A DNA stretch of 64,000 bases from Marinomonas pollencensis. Its GTDB lineage: Bacteria > Pseudomonadota > Gammaproteobacteria > Pseudomonadales > Marinomonadaceae. The notes beneath the pieces were generated by a model. The model was not told the DNA's origin. It saw nothing but the letters and a program-made list of their open reading frames with translations, and did no database searches. Positions 48,110 through 58,583 of this stretch are shown in pieces (the stretch's first letter is position 1; each line of letters starts with the position of its first letter). The DNA lies in contig NZ_QUNG01000005.1 in assembly GCF_003387375.1 (NCBI RefSeq), forward strand, positions 62,001-126,000, read 5' to 3'. Both the position numbers and the translations under genes were made by a program.

Positions 48110-48904
48110 CTAAGCAATGCGACGCTTTAGCGGTGAGGTATACGCGATCAAGAAAAGTAACGCAGCACAAACCACCACGCTTGGTCCTGTTGGCGTATCC
48201 CAATGGTAAGACGCCCAAACGCCACCACACACAGCCAAGCAACCAATCACACTAGAAATCGCCGCCATTTGTATTGGTGTGCTAGACAATTTTCGAGCCG
48301 TTGCCGCTGGAATAATCATCAAAGAAGTAATCAACAAAACCCCAACGATCTTCATCGCTACGGCGATGACTAACGCCACCAGCAGCATCATTAATAAGCG
48401 AATCGCTTCTACTGGGTAACCTTCCACTTTCGCTAACTCTTCATTGACCGTTACTGCCAGTAAGGGCTTCCAAAAAGCCACCAGCAAGGCCAAGACCGCT
48501 AACCCGCCACCATAAATCCAGTAAAGGTCCGTTTGGCTTACAGCCAACAAATCACCAAATAAATACGCCATCAAGTCGATGCGAATATTGTCCAGAAAAC
48601 TCACCGCGACGAGCCCAAGAGACAAAGAAGAGTGTGCCAAAATACCCAACAAAGTATCGGTCGCTATGATGTGCTTTTTTTGCAACGTAACCAGAACGGC
48701 TGCCAAGCCAACACACAACACGACAATCGCAAGGTTTAAATTAATATTGAATAAAAAGCCCAGTGCGACCCCCAGCAAGGCAGAATGCGCTAAGGTATCG
48801 CCAAAATACGCCATCCGTCGCCAGACAACAAAGGCGCCTAATGGACCGGCCACTGCCGCCACGCCTAAACCACCAAGCAGGGCTCTGATTAAAAATTCTA
48901 ACAT
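48110..48904 (-). CDS. znuB: Zinc ABC transporter permease ZnuB
   Basis: About 264 residues from the ATG at 48904, the usual ZnuB start (MLEFLIRALLGGLGVAAVAG); a longer frame is open to 48946. About eight helices with the family features GPLGAFVVWRRMAYFGDTLA, HSALLGVALGFL, and LITSLMIIPAATARKLS. It forms the Zn2+ channel with ZnuC. The binding protein ZnuA is not in this operon. Starts 27 bases after the znuC stop. Confidence 0.92.
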   Translation of the reverse strand: MLEFLIRALLGGLGVAAVAGPLGAFVVWRRMAYFGDTLAHSALLGVALGFLFNINLNLAIVVLCVGLAAVLVTLQKKHIIATDTLLGILAHSSLSLGLVAVSFLDNIRIDLMAYLFGDLLAVSQTDLYWIYGGGLAVLALLVAFWKPLLAVTVNEELAKVEGYPVEAIRLLMMLLVALVIAVAMKIVGVLLITSLMIIPAATARKLSSTPIQMAAISSVIGCLAVCGGVWASYHWDTPTGPSVVVCAALLFLIAYTSPLKRRIA

Positions 48905-48930
48905 GTTAGCGTTTGCTCCAAAGCTGACGA

Positions 48931-49707
48931 TTAATGATGAGTGCAATGCGTATGTGCATCGCCATCTTCAGACAAAATAGACCCATGTTCATCATGTACA
49001 TGATCGTGTTGGTGGGCGTAAATCGCGATCGACTCATCTGCGCCAGGAATACCAAACAAAGCTTGGTACGCCGGATGCCCTGTGACATGTTGCGGGCTAC
49101 CGGAACAACACACATGTTGGTTGATGCACACTACGGTATCGGTTTTTGCCATTACCAAATGCAAATCATGGGACACCATCAGCACACCGCAGTTTAGTTC
49201 GTTTCGGATGCCTTCAATCAAGTTATAAAGCTCTACCTGACCGTTCACATCTACCCCTTGAACAGGCTCATCCAAGACCAACAAATTAGGCTTATTCAAT
49301 AAAGCTCGTGCCAATAAAACACGCTGTGTTTCACCGCCAGATAAGACGTGTACTTGGGAATGAATAAGATGTGCAATGCCTACTTTTTCCAAGGTCGGCA
49401 CAATTTGTTTTTTATCCACTCCTCGCACCAAAGCCAAAAAGTGCTTAACGGTGAGCGGTAAGGTGGGATCGATATGCAATTTTTGGGGCATATAACCGAT
49501 ACGCAATGATTGATTACGGATGATTTCCCCTGTCGTGGCCATCTGAAGTCCCAATAGAGTACGAATCAAGGTGCTTTTGCCACTGCCATTGGGACCAATC
49601 AGCGTTACGATTTCGCCTTCATTAATGGTCATATCGATATTGTTTAATAAGGCTCGCCCACCAAATTCAATACCGATTTTATCAAAGGTGACTAATCGTT
49701 GGCTCAT
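48931..49707 (-). CDS. znuC: Zinc ABC transporter ATPase ZnuC
   Basis: A 258-residue ATPase: Walker [17 protein letters not shown], signature [16 protein letters not shown], Walker [14 protein letters not shown], switch His in VSHDLH. The C-terminal tail is rich in His and Asp ([22 protein letters not shown]), a zinc-binding extension usual in ZnuC. It overlaps zur by four bases. Confidence 0.94.
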   Translation of the reverse strand: MSQRLVTFDKIGIEFGGRALLNNIDMTINEGEIVTLIGPNGSGKSTLIRTLLGLQMATTGEIIRNQSLRIGYMPQKLHIDPTLPLTVKHFLALVRGVDKKQIVPTLEKVGIAHLIHSQVHVLSGGETQRVLLARALLNKPNLLVLDEPVQGVDVNGQVELYNLIEGIRNELNCGVLMVSHDLHLVMAKTDTVVCINQHVCCSGSPQHVTGHPAYQALFGIPGADESIAIYAHQHDHVHDEHGSILSEDGDAHTHCTHH

Positions 49708-50194
49708 AGGGAAGCTCCTGCTTTTTTACAGGCAGAACACAGTCCAGTAAGCTCGATGGTTTCTGATCGTAATTCAAAATCCTGTTCTGCGGCTCTGGCT
49801 ATCAGTGAAGCATGGATGTCTTGATAATCAAATTCCATGACATTGTGACACTCATCACAAATCAAAAAGTAGCCTTTATGGGCTTTATCTGCGTGAACAC
49901 AACCTAAAAATGCATTCATTGATTCAACTTTATGAATCAAACCTGCCGCCAATAGAAAGTCCAAGGCCCGGTAGACGGTTGGTGGCGCCGAGTTAAAACC
50001 CTCTTCGGCCAATTTTGCCAACAACTGATACGCGCCTAAAGGGCGATGGCTTTCCCAAATAAGCTCCAATGCTCGACGACGCACCTTAGTTAAACGCTGC
50101 CCTTGTTCAGCACATAGCTGTTCTGCTGTTTCAAGCGCAGATTCAATACAATCGTTATGGTTATGACCCGTATGTGGGTGATGCTCTTCACTCA

Positions 50195-50195
<1 letters not shown>
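49704..50195 (-). CDS. zur: Zinc uptake regulator Zur
   Basis: A 163-residue Fur-family repressor. The winged helix ([40 protein letters not shown]) and the two CxxC structural zinc sites (ICDECH; LCSACK) are present, together with the sensor-site HADKAH-like segment. With zinc bound it represses uptake genes. It sits in the operon it should control, behind a Zur palindrome, so autoregulation is likely. Confidence 0.92.
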
Positions 50196-51127
<932 letters not shown>

Positions 51128-51156
51128 AACCTACTCACTTCAATAAAGATTCAACC

Positions 51157-51171
51157 TGTTATACTATAACA
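51157..51171. promoter_or_regulatory. Zur box
   Basis: TGTTATACTATAACA, a perfect 7-1-7 palindrome matching the core of gammaproteobacterial Zur sites. It ends 44 bases before the start of the first gene of the NicO-zur-znuC-znuB operon, in position to block its promoter. Confidence 0.88.
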
Positions 51172-51252
51172 AAATAAAATCAAGAAGAAGCAGAAACGAA
51201 AAAACACCTTTTTAGGCTTAATTCAGCGTTCAATCTTCACCACAAAACCGAA

Positions 51253-51867
51253 TCACTGGCCAATAACAGGCTGTAGAAACCCCATTAAACCGCTCATAAA
51301 AATTTGCGACGCCATGGCGGCCAAAATAAGCCCTGTGATTTTCGATAGTACATTCAACCCGGTGCGACCCAGTAAGCGCTCAATCAAAGAGGCAGAATAC
51401 AATATCAAGGTCAGACTCGCTAAGGCCAATAGCAGACCACCCAGCCCTAATGCCATTTCCCAGCCATGCAGCTCTGCACCATAAACCAGAATAGTACCAA
51501 TGGTTGCTGGACCAATAATAATAGGCACAGCTAACGGCACAACCGAAACATCTTCACGCTCTTCACTTGGCATGCCGACCGCATGATTTCGAGTACCGTC
51601 CCTGACTAGGCTTAATGCCGATAGGAACAGCAATACGCCAGAACCCAAGCGGAATGCATCCAAGGTAATTCCCAACACAGCAAATAAACTGCCACCGAAG
51701 AAAAACAATATCAATGAAATCACCACAGACGAGATAATGGCTTTATTTGCCACTTGTCGACGCACTGCAGAGGTTTCGCCGCGGGTCAGTGCCAAAAACA
51801 TCGATAGCACAAAGAAAGGGGCAAACAGGAAAAAGAATTTAATCCAAGTTGAGATCAATAAGCTCAT
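51253..51867 (-). CDS. MarC-family (UPF0056) membrane protein
   Basis: A 204-residue, six-helix protein with the MarC pattern: WIKFFFLFAPFFVLSMFLAL, TRGETSAVRRQVANKA, and VVPLAVPIIIGPATIGTILV. The family was once linked to multidrug resistance, but its true function is unknown. It is the gene just upstream of the NicO operon, in the same direction, with 125 bases and the Zur box between them. Confidence 0.87.
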   Translation of the reverse strand: MSLLISTWIKFFFLFAPFFVLSMFLALTRGETSAVRRQVANKAIISSVVISLILFFFGGSLFAVLGITLDAFRLGSGVLLFLSALSLVRDGTRNHAVGMPSEEREDVSVVPLAVPIIIGPATIGTILVYGAELHGWEMALGLGGLLLALASLTLILYSASLIERLLGRTGLNVLSKITGLILAAMASQIFMSGLMGFLQPVIGQ

Positions 51868-52082
51868 TTAGGGGAATACCAGAAGACGTCATCAGCACCT
51901 TTGCTGATCACTAATTTATCGTTTAAGCCTTGCGAGATCACCGCTGTGGCCTGCCTCATTTTATGCGCTTGTGACGCATTGAATATTGCGTCTAGAAGAG
52001 TCCTTCTAAGACGCGACAATTCTAGCAAAAACACACTGGATATCGATGCACAAATAGGTGAATAAAAAAGAAAAACCGGCAC
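51864..52082 (-). CDS. Possible small ORF overlapping the marC start
   Basis: Up to 72 codons that end in TGA overlapping the marC ATG by four bases. marC has no clear ribosome site of its own, so translational coupling to an upstream ORF would make sense; the last 30 residues (MRQATAVISQGLNDKLVISK, then GADDVFWYSPK) look protein-like. No homologue comes to mind and no ribosome site is evident for this ORF either. Confidence 0.2.
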   Translation of the reverse strand: MPVFLFYSPICASISSVFLLELSRLRRTLLDAIFNASQAHKMRQATAVISQGLNDKLVISKGADDVFWYSPK

Positions 52083-52102
52083 AAAGTTCTGCTTTATACC
52101 GG
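52076..52102 (-). terminator. Terminator after the LysE-family gene
   Basis: On the minus strand CCGGUAUAAAG pairs with CUUUGUGCCGG (two G-U pairs) around a 5-base loop, followed by five U. It ends the thrB-DUF1007-LysE transcript. Confidence 0.8.
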
Positions 52103-52117
52103 CTTTGAAAATGAGGT

Positions 52118-52753
52118 TTAACGTTGGGTTAACGCGAGCTTAGCACCAAAACCTAACAGCAATACTCCAGTCACGCTATCTAGTGTCTGTGCGATTCTTG
52201 GTCGCGCTAGCCAAACACGCGCTTTATGCACCATAAGGGCAAGAAACGTCTGCCACACCATCGCGATCACAAAGTGAAGCGACGCCATAAACAAAGACTG
52301 CGCTAAGGCAGAATGGCTTGGGTCAATAAACTGCGGCAAAAAAGCCATGTAGAAGATAATCGGCTTAGGGTTTAATACATTAGACAAAATACCTTGACGA
52401 AAACTGCCCCAGCCAGTCAATGCCTTGCTCGGTTTAGTATCGTTAAATGACATACCGGTGGGCTTCATTGCGCTGCGAATCGCTTGCACACCCAAATACA
52501 CTAAATACGCTGCACCTAATAATTTAAACCCCGTAAATAAACTGGCTGAGCCTAACAAAATCACCGATAACCCCAACGCCGACAAGGTCGCATGAGCAAA
52601 CAAGCCCATACATATTCCCAAGCTAGTGAGAAAACCCAAACGCCAACCACCCGCTGCCGCATTGCGCATCACCAAAATGGTATCCACACCCGGGCTCATA
52701 GTTAGCACCGTAATCGCAGCCAAAAATGACAACCAGTGAAAATGCTCTAGCAT
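52118..52753 (-). CDS. LysE/RhtB-family amino acid exporter
   Basis: A 211-residue, six-helix exporter with the family start HWLSFLAAITVLTMSPGVDT, LGICMGLFAHATLSALGLSV and SNVLNPKPIIFYMAFLPQFI. It exports amino acids, often homoserine, threonine or lysine. It lies 61 bases after the DUF1007 gene and in the same direction as thrB, so export of homoserine or threonine is an attractive guess. Confidence 0.88.
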   Translation of the reverse strand: MLEHFHWLSFLAAITVLTMSPGVDTILVMRNAAAGGWRLGFLTSLGICMGLFAHATLSALGLSVILLGSASLFTGFKLLGAAYLVYLGVQAIRSAMKPTGMSFNDTKPSKALTGWGSFRQGILSNVLNPKPIIFYMAFLPQFIDPSHSALAQSLFMASLHFVIAMVWQTFLALMVHKARVWLARPRIAQTLDSVTGVLLLGFGAKLALTQR

Positions 52754-52814
52754 CCAAACGCTCCTGTTTTAAAGGCAAATCTAAAGGGAATATCGGTTAA
52801 CTGGCCTGCCTTTA

Positions 52815-53381
52815 TTAAGGTTGGCAACTTAAAGCGACCCAGGTTTCTATACCTAACTCTTTGGCATCCTGCTCCATTGGAGTACAGCTTTCCGCAAGGC
52901 TACCTGACAATTCAAGCAAGCCGACTTCCAGTGGCACCATAGCAAAATAATACTCAGGGTCACCAAATGCCATTGTTAACTTTGTTGTTTCAAGGTTAAC
53001 TGGCGCCGGCAAGGTTACCTTTAGCGTCATCCAAAGCATTTTGTCCTTCATACCAAGATCGCTAATGGTAACGGATGCTGGCTTTAGCGTTTCGTCCGCT
53101 ACTTTTAGCTGTACAAAATAATCGTCTTTCTTAAGGTTTTGCAAACCTTCTAACAACTGCGCACGCTCATTCCCCGTAAACTTGCCGTCTGCGTTTTCAT
53201 CATACGCTTCAAGCAAACTCAACGAAGTGAACACATCCCACGACCAAGTCGCGTTCAAGGTTTCTATGGCGGGCATGTCTACTACTGCTTGGTATTGAAC
53301 ATCCACCCAAATATGTGGATGCGCCAGCGCTGAGTTAGCACCAAGTAAGGCAAACCATAAAACCCCAATTAATCGGAACAA
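52815..53381 (-). CDS. DUF1007 periplasmic protein
   Basis: A 188-residue secreted protein: signal peptide at about 1-20 (ending NSALA), then AHPHIWVDVQYQAV, the N-terminal His-rich start of DUF1007, which would be exposed as a metal-binding amino terminus after cleavage. DUF1007 proteins are usually encoded next to, or fused to, NicO permeases and are thought to be their periplasmic metal partner. Here it follows thrB by three bases and sits 1.7 kb from the NicO gene. Confidence 0.85.
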   Translation of the reverse strand: MFRLIGVLWFALLGANSALAHPHIWVDVQYQAVVDMPAIETLNATWSWDVFTSLSLLEAYDENADGKFTGNERAQLLEGLQNLKKDDYFVQLKVADETLKPASVTISDLGMKDKMLWMTLKVTLPAPVNLETTKLTMAFGDPEYYFAMVPLEVGLLELSGSLAESCTPMEQDAKELGIETWVALSCQP

Positions 53382-53384
53382 GTG

Positions 53385-54341
53385 CTACTCCATTAACGCG
53401 GGAGCATGACGCACGCGCGCTTCTAATATTCGCTGAAATTCTTTTGGATCATGCTGCTGGGCTAAACGCTCTGGGTCGTCTTTAGCACCATGCCAAGCTT
53501 CAAGGCGAGACAACCAAAAACGCACGGCCGCAATCCTTAACATGTGTGGCCAAGCCAGTATTTCCTCAGCACTCGGACGGCGCTCATGGATGTAGTTGTG
53601 CAATAAAGCACGGTACTTTTCCATGTCTAATTCACCGCTATTAAGATCCGAGCACCAATCGTTTACGACGATCGCTAAATCGTACATCACCCAAGAATGG
53701 CACGCATTGTAAAAGTCGATAATCGCCGACAGTTGGTCCCCTTCAAACAAGGTATTGTTAAAAAACAAGTCACCATGAATGGTTGCTTTAGGCAGATCTG
53801 GGTGCTGCTTCACAAACTCATCAAAGGCATCAATTTGTGATAATAAAAGATGTGCTTGCTCTGGCTCCAGTTCAGGTGCGATTGCCTGACTTGTTGCCTT
53901 CCACCAAGCTTCACCGCGGTGGCTCTCTCTGTGCTCCGGGAAATCTTCTCCAGCAATATGCAGCTGTGCCAAAGCAGAGCCCATTAGCGCACAGCTTTCT
54001 ACGCTGGTGCTTTCAAGACCATCGCCTGGGAAGCAATCAACAATAATAGCAGGGCGATCTTTGACCACCCGCAAGCGCTCACCATGAATATCAATCAAGG
54101 CAGCAGGGACGTTAAAACCTTTGTGTTTAAGGTGCGCAACCACATCCAAAAAGTAAGGCACTTCATCAAATTCAAACTCTTCAAACAAGGTAAGAACGTA
54201 TTTGCCCGTGGTGGTGTTTAAAAAATAGTTGGTGTTCTCCACACCACCAGAGATACCTTGGTACGAAACCAATTCACCTAAATAATAATCAGCCACTAGG
54301 GCCTTCATGTCAGAGTCCGAGAGGGAAGTGTAAACAGCCAA
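53385..54341 (-). CDS. thrB: Homoserine kinase, type II (ThrB of the APH fold)
   Basis: A 318-residue cytoplasmic kinase of the aminoglycoside phosphotransferase fold, as in Pseudomonas. SYQGISGGVENTNYFLNTTT, KYVLTLFEEFEFDEVPYFLD and the catalytic loop ATIHGDLFFNNTLF, then SAIIDFYNACHSW, are all characteristic. It phosphorylates homoserine on the way to threonine. Divergent from polA; the DUF1007 and LysE-type genes follow in the same transcript. Confidence 0.92.
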   Translation of the reverse strand: MAVYTSLSDSDMKALVADYYLGELVSYQGISGGVENTNYFLNTTTGKYVLTLFEEFEFDEVPYFLDVVAHLKHKGFNVPAALIDIHGERLRVVKDRPAIIVDCFPGDGLESTSVESCALMGSALAQLHIAGEDFPEHRESHRGEAWWKATSQAIAPELEPEQAHLLLSQIDAFDEFVKQHPDLPKATIHGDLFFNNTLFEGDQLSAIIDFYNACHSWVMYDLAIVVNDWCSDLNSGELDMEKYRALLHNYIHERRPSAEEILAWPHMLRIAAVRFWLSRLEAWHGAKDDPERLAQQHDPKEFQRILEARVRHAPALME

Positions 54342-54583
54342 GTTTGCTACCTATTGATCGTCAAGGGGATAGAGCGATTAAGAAAACGTCTATGCTCCAC
54401 AATAAGCGACGAAAGGTCAATTCGAAGTGATGGAAATCCTCTATTTCTGGGGCGATTTTCGACTTAATCTAAGCTGACAGCCAAAACAGCTTTTGACAGT
54501 TAATGCGCAATTTAGACTGAAAAAATCCTCGTAAGTGCTTAGAATAGGCAGCAATAATCGCCGATTCATACAGAGGTTTCATT

Positions 54584-57352
54584 TTGGCTACCGATTCTAA
54601 GACACACACTCCACCAATGATTCTGGTAGACGGCTCGTCTTACCTTTACCGAGCGTTCCACGCGATTCCACCGATGAGCACCAGCGATGGCCAACCGACC
54701 AACGCGACTCGCGGTGTAATCAGCATGATCCGTAGCCTGATCAAGAGCTACCCAGACTCCCCTATGGTGATCATTTTTGATGCCAAAGGAAAAACCTTCC
54801 GCGATGAGATTTACAGCGAATATAAAGCACAACGCCCACCTATGCCGGACGATTTGCGCCCGCAAATCGAACCGATTCATCGCATGGTAGAAGCCATGGG
54901 CTTACCGCTAGTGATCATCGACGGTGTAGAAGCCGACGACGTCATCGGCACCATCGCCAAACAAGTGGGCGAAACAGGCCGTGAAGTGATCGTATCCACA
55001 GGTGATAAAGACATGGCTCAGCTCGTCACTGACAAAGTCACCTTGGTCAACACCATGACAGATACTGTAATGGACATTCAGGGCGTAAAAGATAAGTTTG
55101 GTATTCCACCAGAACTCATCATCGATTATCTGGCCCTAATGGGTGACAAGGTCGATAACATTCCTGGCGTACCAGGTGTTGGCGAAAAAACAGCACTCGC
55201 CCTCTTACAAGGCTTGGGCAGCATCAAAGACATCTACACTCGCCTAGACGACATCGCAGCCTTAGGCTTTCGCGGCTCGAAAACCTTGGCGAAAAAGATG
55301 GAAGACAACAAGGAAATGGCCGAGTTGTCCTACACCTTGGCCACCATCAAGTGCGACGTGGAGCTGCCGTTCAATGCCCTAGAATTGAAAAACAAAGAAG
55401 CTGATAAAGATGCTTTAAGAGAGTGGTTCACCAAGCTTGAGTTCAAACGTTGGGTCGCAGAGCTTGACCAAGCGCCAAGCGTCGAAACCGCCAGTGACAC
55501 GCTTAATACAGATGGGCAAGCCGCCGTGCCAGTCGCGCCTAACCTTGTCGCAGACTACACCACAGTGTTGGATAAAGAGACCTTCGCCGTTTGGCTTGAG
55601 AAAATCCAAAACGCTGAACTGACCGCTTTTGACACAGAGACCACCAGCCTAAACTACATGGCCGCAGAATTAGTCGGCGTGTCTTTCTCAGTAGAAGCCG
55701 GCGTTGCCGCGTATGTTCCCTTTGCCCACGACTACGAAGGCGCACCAGAACAGCTCGATCGCGATTGGGTACTCGAACAGCTCAAACCTTGGCTAGAAGA
55801 TGACAGCAAAGCAAAAGTTGGCCAACACCTTAAGTACGACGCTAACGTATTGAATAACTATGACATTGTGTTGCGCGGCATCGCCTACGACACCATGTTG
55901 GAATCTTACGTGTACAACTCGGTTAGCTCGCGCCACGACATGGACACCCTGGCGAAGAAGTTTTTAGACCATACTTGTGTGAGCTTTGAAGACTTGGCCG
56001 GTAAGGGCAAAAAACAGAAAACCTTTAATGAAATCGACCTAGAACAAGCCGCTTTCTATGCCGCAGAAGACGCCGATATTACCTTGCGCCTTCATCAAGC
56101 GATCTGGCCACAAGTTGAAAAAACACCAGAATTGGTCAGCATCTTTAAAGACATCGAATGCCCTCTTGTACCCGTATTGGCAAAAATGGAACAAACCGGC
56201 GCCTTGATCGACCCTGATTTGCTGCACGCGCAAAGTGCAGAGATCGCCGGTAAGTTACAAGAGCTGGAAATCAAAGCCCACGAGCATGCTGGCGAAAGCT
56301 TCAACCTCAGCTCGCCAAAACAGCTGCAAGTCATCTTGTTCGAAAAACAAGGTTTGCCTGTCATCAAGAAGACACCAAAAGGCCAGCCATCTACCGCCGA
56401 GCCTATCTTGCAAGAACTGGCACAAGACCACGAACTGCCACGCTTGATCATGGAACACCGCACCTTGTCTAAGTTGAAATCAACGTACACCGACAAGCTA
56501 CCAGAAATGATCCAGAAAACGGGCCGCATTCATACCTCTTACCATCAAGCCATCACGGCGACCGGTCGTTTATCGTCCACGGATCCAAACTTGCAGAACA
56601 TCCCGATCCGCTCGGCAGAAGGCCGTCGCATTCGCCAAGCTTTTGTGGCGCCAAGTGGTTACAAGCTCATCGCAGCCGATTACTCACAAGTGGAACTTCG
56701 CATCATGGCGCATTTGTCACAAGACAAAGGCTTACTCGATGCCTTCACTAGAGACGCCGATGTGCATAAAGCCACCGCTGCCGAAGTCTTCGAAGTCAGC
56801 CTAGACGAGGTCACCACAGAGCAACGCCGCCGTGCTAAAGCCATCAACTTCGGCCTGATCTACGGCATGTCCGCGTTTGGTCTGGCGAAACAACTCGACA
56901 TCAGCCGCCCAGAAGCCGCGAAATACATAAAACGCTATTTCGAACGCTACCCAGGTGTACAGCAATACATGGAAAACACCCGCGAAGGCGCGAAAGAAAA
57001 AGGCTTTGTGGAAACCATCTACGGTCGTCGTTTGTACTTGCCTGACATCAGAGCGAAAAACGCCATGATGCGCCAAGCCGCCGAACGCACCGCGATCAAC
57101 GCACCGATGCAAGGCTCCGCCGCCGACATCATCAAACGCGCCATGATCAAGATGCACGACTGGCTCGCCGACACCGACCTAGACGTGAAAATGATCCTAC
57201 AAGTACACGATGAATTGATCTTTGAAGTGGCCGAAAAAGACCTAGACGCCGCCCAAGCAAAAATCACAGACATCATGCAAAACAGCAGCACAATCGACGT
57301 GCCTTTATTGGTTGAAGCAGGCATTGGAGACAACTGGGACGAGGCGCACTAG
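54584..57352 (+). CDS. polA: DNA polymerase I
   Basis: A 922-residue polymerase with all three domains: 5'-3' exonuclease at about 12-300 (LVDGSSYLYRAFHAIPPM; STGDKDMAQLV; GVPGVGEKTALALL), 3'-5' exonuclease at about 335-520 with the catalytic Asp and Glu in AFDTETTSL, and the polymerase domain (IAADYSQVELRIMAHLSQD; RRRAKAINFGLIYGMSAFGL; LQVHDELIFEV). The start is TTG, seven bases after AGAGG. Its last 175 bases recur, diverged, at 58331. Confidence 0.94.
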   Translation: MATDSKTHTPPMILVDGSSYLYRAFHAIPPMSTSDGQPTNATRGVISMIRSLIKSYPDSPMVIIFDAKGKTFRDEIYSEYKAQRPPMPDDLRPQIEPIHRMVEAMGLPLVIIDGVEADDVIGTIAKQVGETGREVIVSTGDKDMAQLVTDKVTLVNTMTDTVMDIQGVKDKFGIPPELIIDYLALMGDKVDNIPGVPGVGEKTALALLQGLGSIKDIYTRLDDIAALGFRGSKTLAKKMEDNKEMAELSYTLATIKCDVELPFNALELKNKEADKDALREWFTKLEFKRWVAELDQAPSVETASDTLNTDGQAAVPVAPNLVADYTTVLDKETFAVWLEKIQNAELTAFDTETTSLNYMAAELVGVSFSVEAGVAAYVPFAHDYEGAPEQLDRDWVLEQLKPWLEDDSKAKVGQHLKYDANVLNNYDIVLRGIAYDTMLESYVYNSVSSRHDMDTLAKKFLDHTCVSFEDLAGKGKKQKTFNEIDLEQAAFYAAEDADITLRLHQAIWPQVEKTPELVSIFKDIECPLVPVLAKMEQTGALIDPDLLHAQSAEIAGKLQELEIKAHEHAGESFNLSSPKQLQVILFEKQGLPVIKKTPKGQPSTAEPILQELAQDHELPRLIMEHRTLSKLKSTYTDKLPEMIQKTGRIHTSYHQAITATGRLSSTDPNLQNIPIRSAEGRRIRQAFVAPSGYKLIAADYSQVELRIMAHLSQDKGLLDAFTRDADVHKATAAEVFEVSLDEVTTEQRRRAKAINFGLIYGMSAFGLAKQLDISRPEAAKYIKRYFERYPGVQQYMENTREGAKEKGFVETIYGRRLYLPDIRAKNAMMRQAAERTAINAPMQGSAADIIKRAMIKMHDWLADTDLDVKMILQVHDELIFEVAEKDLDAAQAKITDIMQNSSTIDVPLLVEAGIGDNWDEAH

Positions 57353-57378
57353 GGGCTTTGATAAACCCTAGAACAAAA

Positions 57379-57402
57379 AAAGCCATGCATGAGCATGGCT
57401 TT
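57379..57402 (+). terminator. Terminator of polA
   Basis: AAAGCCATGC and its exact complement (10 bp) with a 4-base loop and a following T-rich stretch, 26 bases after the polA stop. Confidence 0.85.
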
Positions 57403-57510
57403 CTATTTCGTCTGTCTTCGGTGGGCTGCCTAAGCAGGGATATCCGAAGCTCTCGTTGATAATGCTAGCCAAAAGAAGTGTATCCGTCAAGACAACTTAA
57501 GGAGGCAAGG

Positions 57511-58161
57511 ATGCCATATAACGCTATAGAGTACGCTCTTTCCGTTAATCGGTTCTCAACATATCGCCAAGCGGTAATAACATCGTTTGGTCATAACTGC
57601 ACTGTAACGACCTTAAGGCTCTATGAATGGAATGCAGAGCTTTCCAGTCGATTCTTCTTTCCAATACATATTTACGAAGTTGCCATTCGTAATGCTATTT
57701 CTGATGCCATTAGCGGACGTTACGGCAGTGACTGGCCAACCAACACAGTCTTTCAAAACTCGCTAAACCACTTAGATAAGCAAACGCTTTTGGCGGCGTT
57801 GCGCAACGGCTACCAAGGAGTCGGCAAGCTACTTCCCGAAATCAAGTTTGTGTGGTTTGAGAATATGCTTACCAGCCGACATGATGGCCGCATATGGAAA
57901 CCATATATCACCACAATTTTTCCAAATGCACCGACATCCATGACACCACAGGAAATCAGAAAAGCATTAAAAGACGCATGCTACATCATACGAAAATTCA
58001 GAAACCGATGTGGTCACCATGAACCGATATTTAACAGTGCGAGTTTATCTGATGTATATCCACATATCCGCAAGTCATTGCATTGGCGATGCGCAACAAC
58101 AAGTAACTGGATGGACAGTAAACAGTCTGTTAGTGAACTATTGTGCAAGCCTGTGATATAA
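57511..58161 (+). CDS. Abi-like (AbiD/F, HEPN-type) abortive infection protein
   Basis: About 216 residues from the ATG at 57511, with TAAGGAGG ideally placed upstream. The N-terminal part (FSTYRQAVITSFGHNCTVTT; LYEWNAELSSRFFFPIHIYE; VAIRNAISDAISGRYG) and the C-terminal RKFRNRCGHHEPIFN resemble Abi_2-type proteins, where R-N-x-x-x-H is the HEPN ribonuclease motif. Such proteins often stop phage growth by killing the host. It lies between polA and a second polA tail, so it was brought in by an insertion event. Confidence 0.65.
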   Translation: MPYNAIEYALSVNRFSTYRQAVITSFGHNCTVTTLRLYEWNAELSSRFFFPIHIYEVAIRNAISDAISGRYGSDWPTNTVFQNSLNHLDKQTLLAALRNGYQGVGKLLPEIKFVWFENMLTSRHDGRIWKPYITTIFPNAPTSMTPQEIRKALKDACYIIRKFRNRCGHHEPIFNSASLSDVYPHIRKSLHWRCATTSNWMDSKQSVSELLCKPVI

Positions 58162-58330
58162 AGCGGTTTGAAGAATTGAGAAGATAAAAACCCCTAAGCA
58201 AATTCGTCGCAAGCAACTTCATTGAAAGGGGCCATGTTGGAACTAATTATATACGAAAGGTTCATGAATCAAAATGCTATATAGGGATGTGCTCCCTGAG
58301 CGATATTCACGACTGACTTGTGGTAGCCGG

Positions 58331-58505
58331 CCTAGACGTGAAAATGATCCTGCAATTTCACGATGAATTGATCTTCGAAGTGGTTGCAAAAAACATCGAC
58401 GCCGCCAAAGAAAAAATCGTCAGTATTATGCTGAATAGCAGCAAAATCGACGTACCATTACTTGTGGAAGCGAGAATTGGAAACAACTAGGACGAGGCGT
58501 ATTAA
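58331..58505 (+). pseudogene. Diverged duplicate of the polA 3' end
   Basis: These 175 bases align without gaps to the last 175 bases of polA (57178-57352); by hand I count about 139 identities. The translation reads LDVKMILQFHDELIFEV and PLLVEARIGNN and then hits a TAG where polA has the Trp codon of DNWDE. There is no start. It is a polA tail either displaced by, or carried with, an inserted segment that now lies between the two copies. Confidence 0.92.
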
Positions 58506-58540
58506 GCGCCTCCTCCTAAAAAAATATGTTAGGTGCTTAA
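58502..58540. terminator. Stem-loop after the polA tail copy
   Basis: TTAAGCGCCT pairs with AGGTGCTTAA with one G-T wobble around a 19-base loop. It sits where the original polA terminator would be relative to the tail copy but differs from the terminator at 57379. Confidence 0.5.
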
Positions 58541-58583
58541 CCCCTCGAACTAATCATATGACCAAAGATAAAAGGACTTTAAA

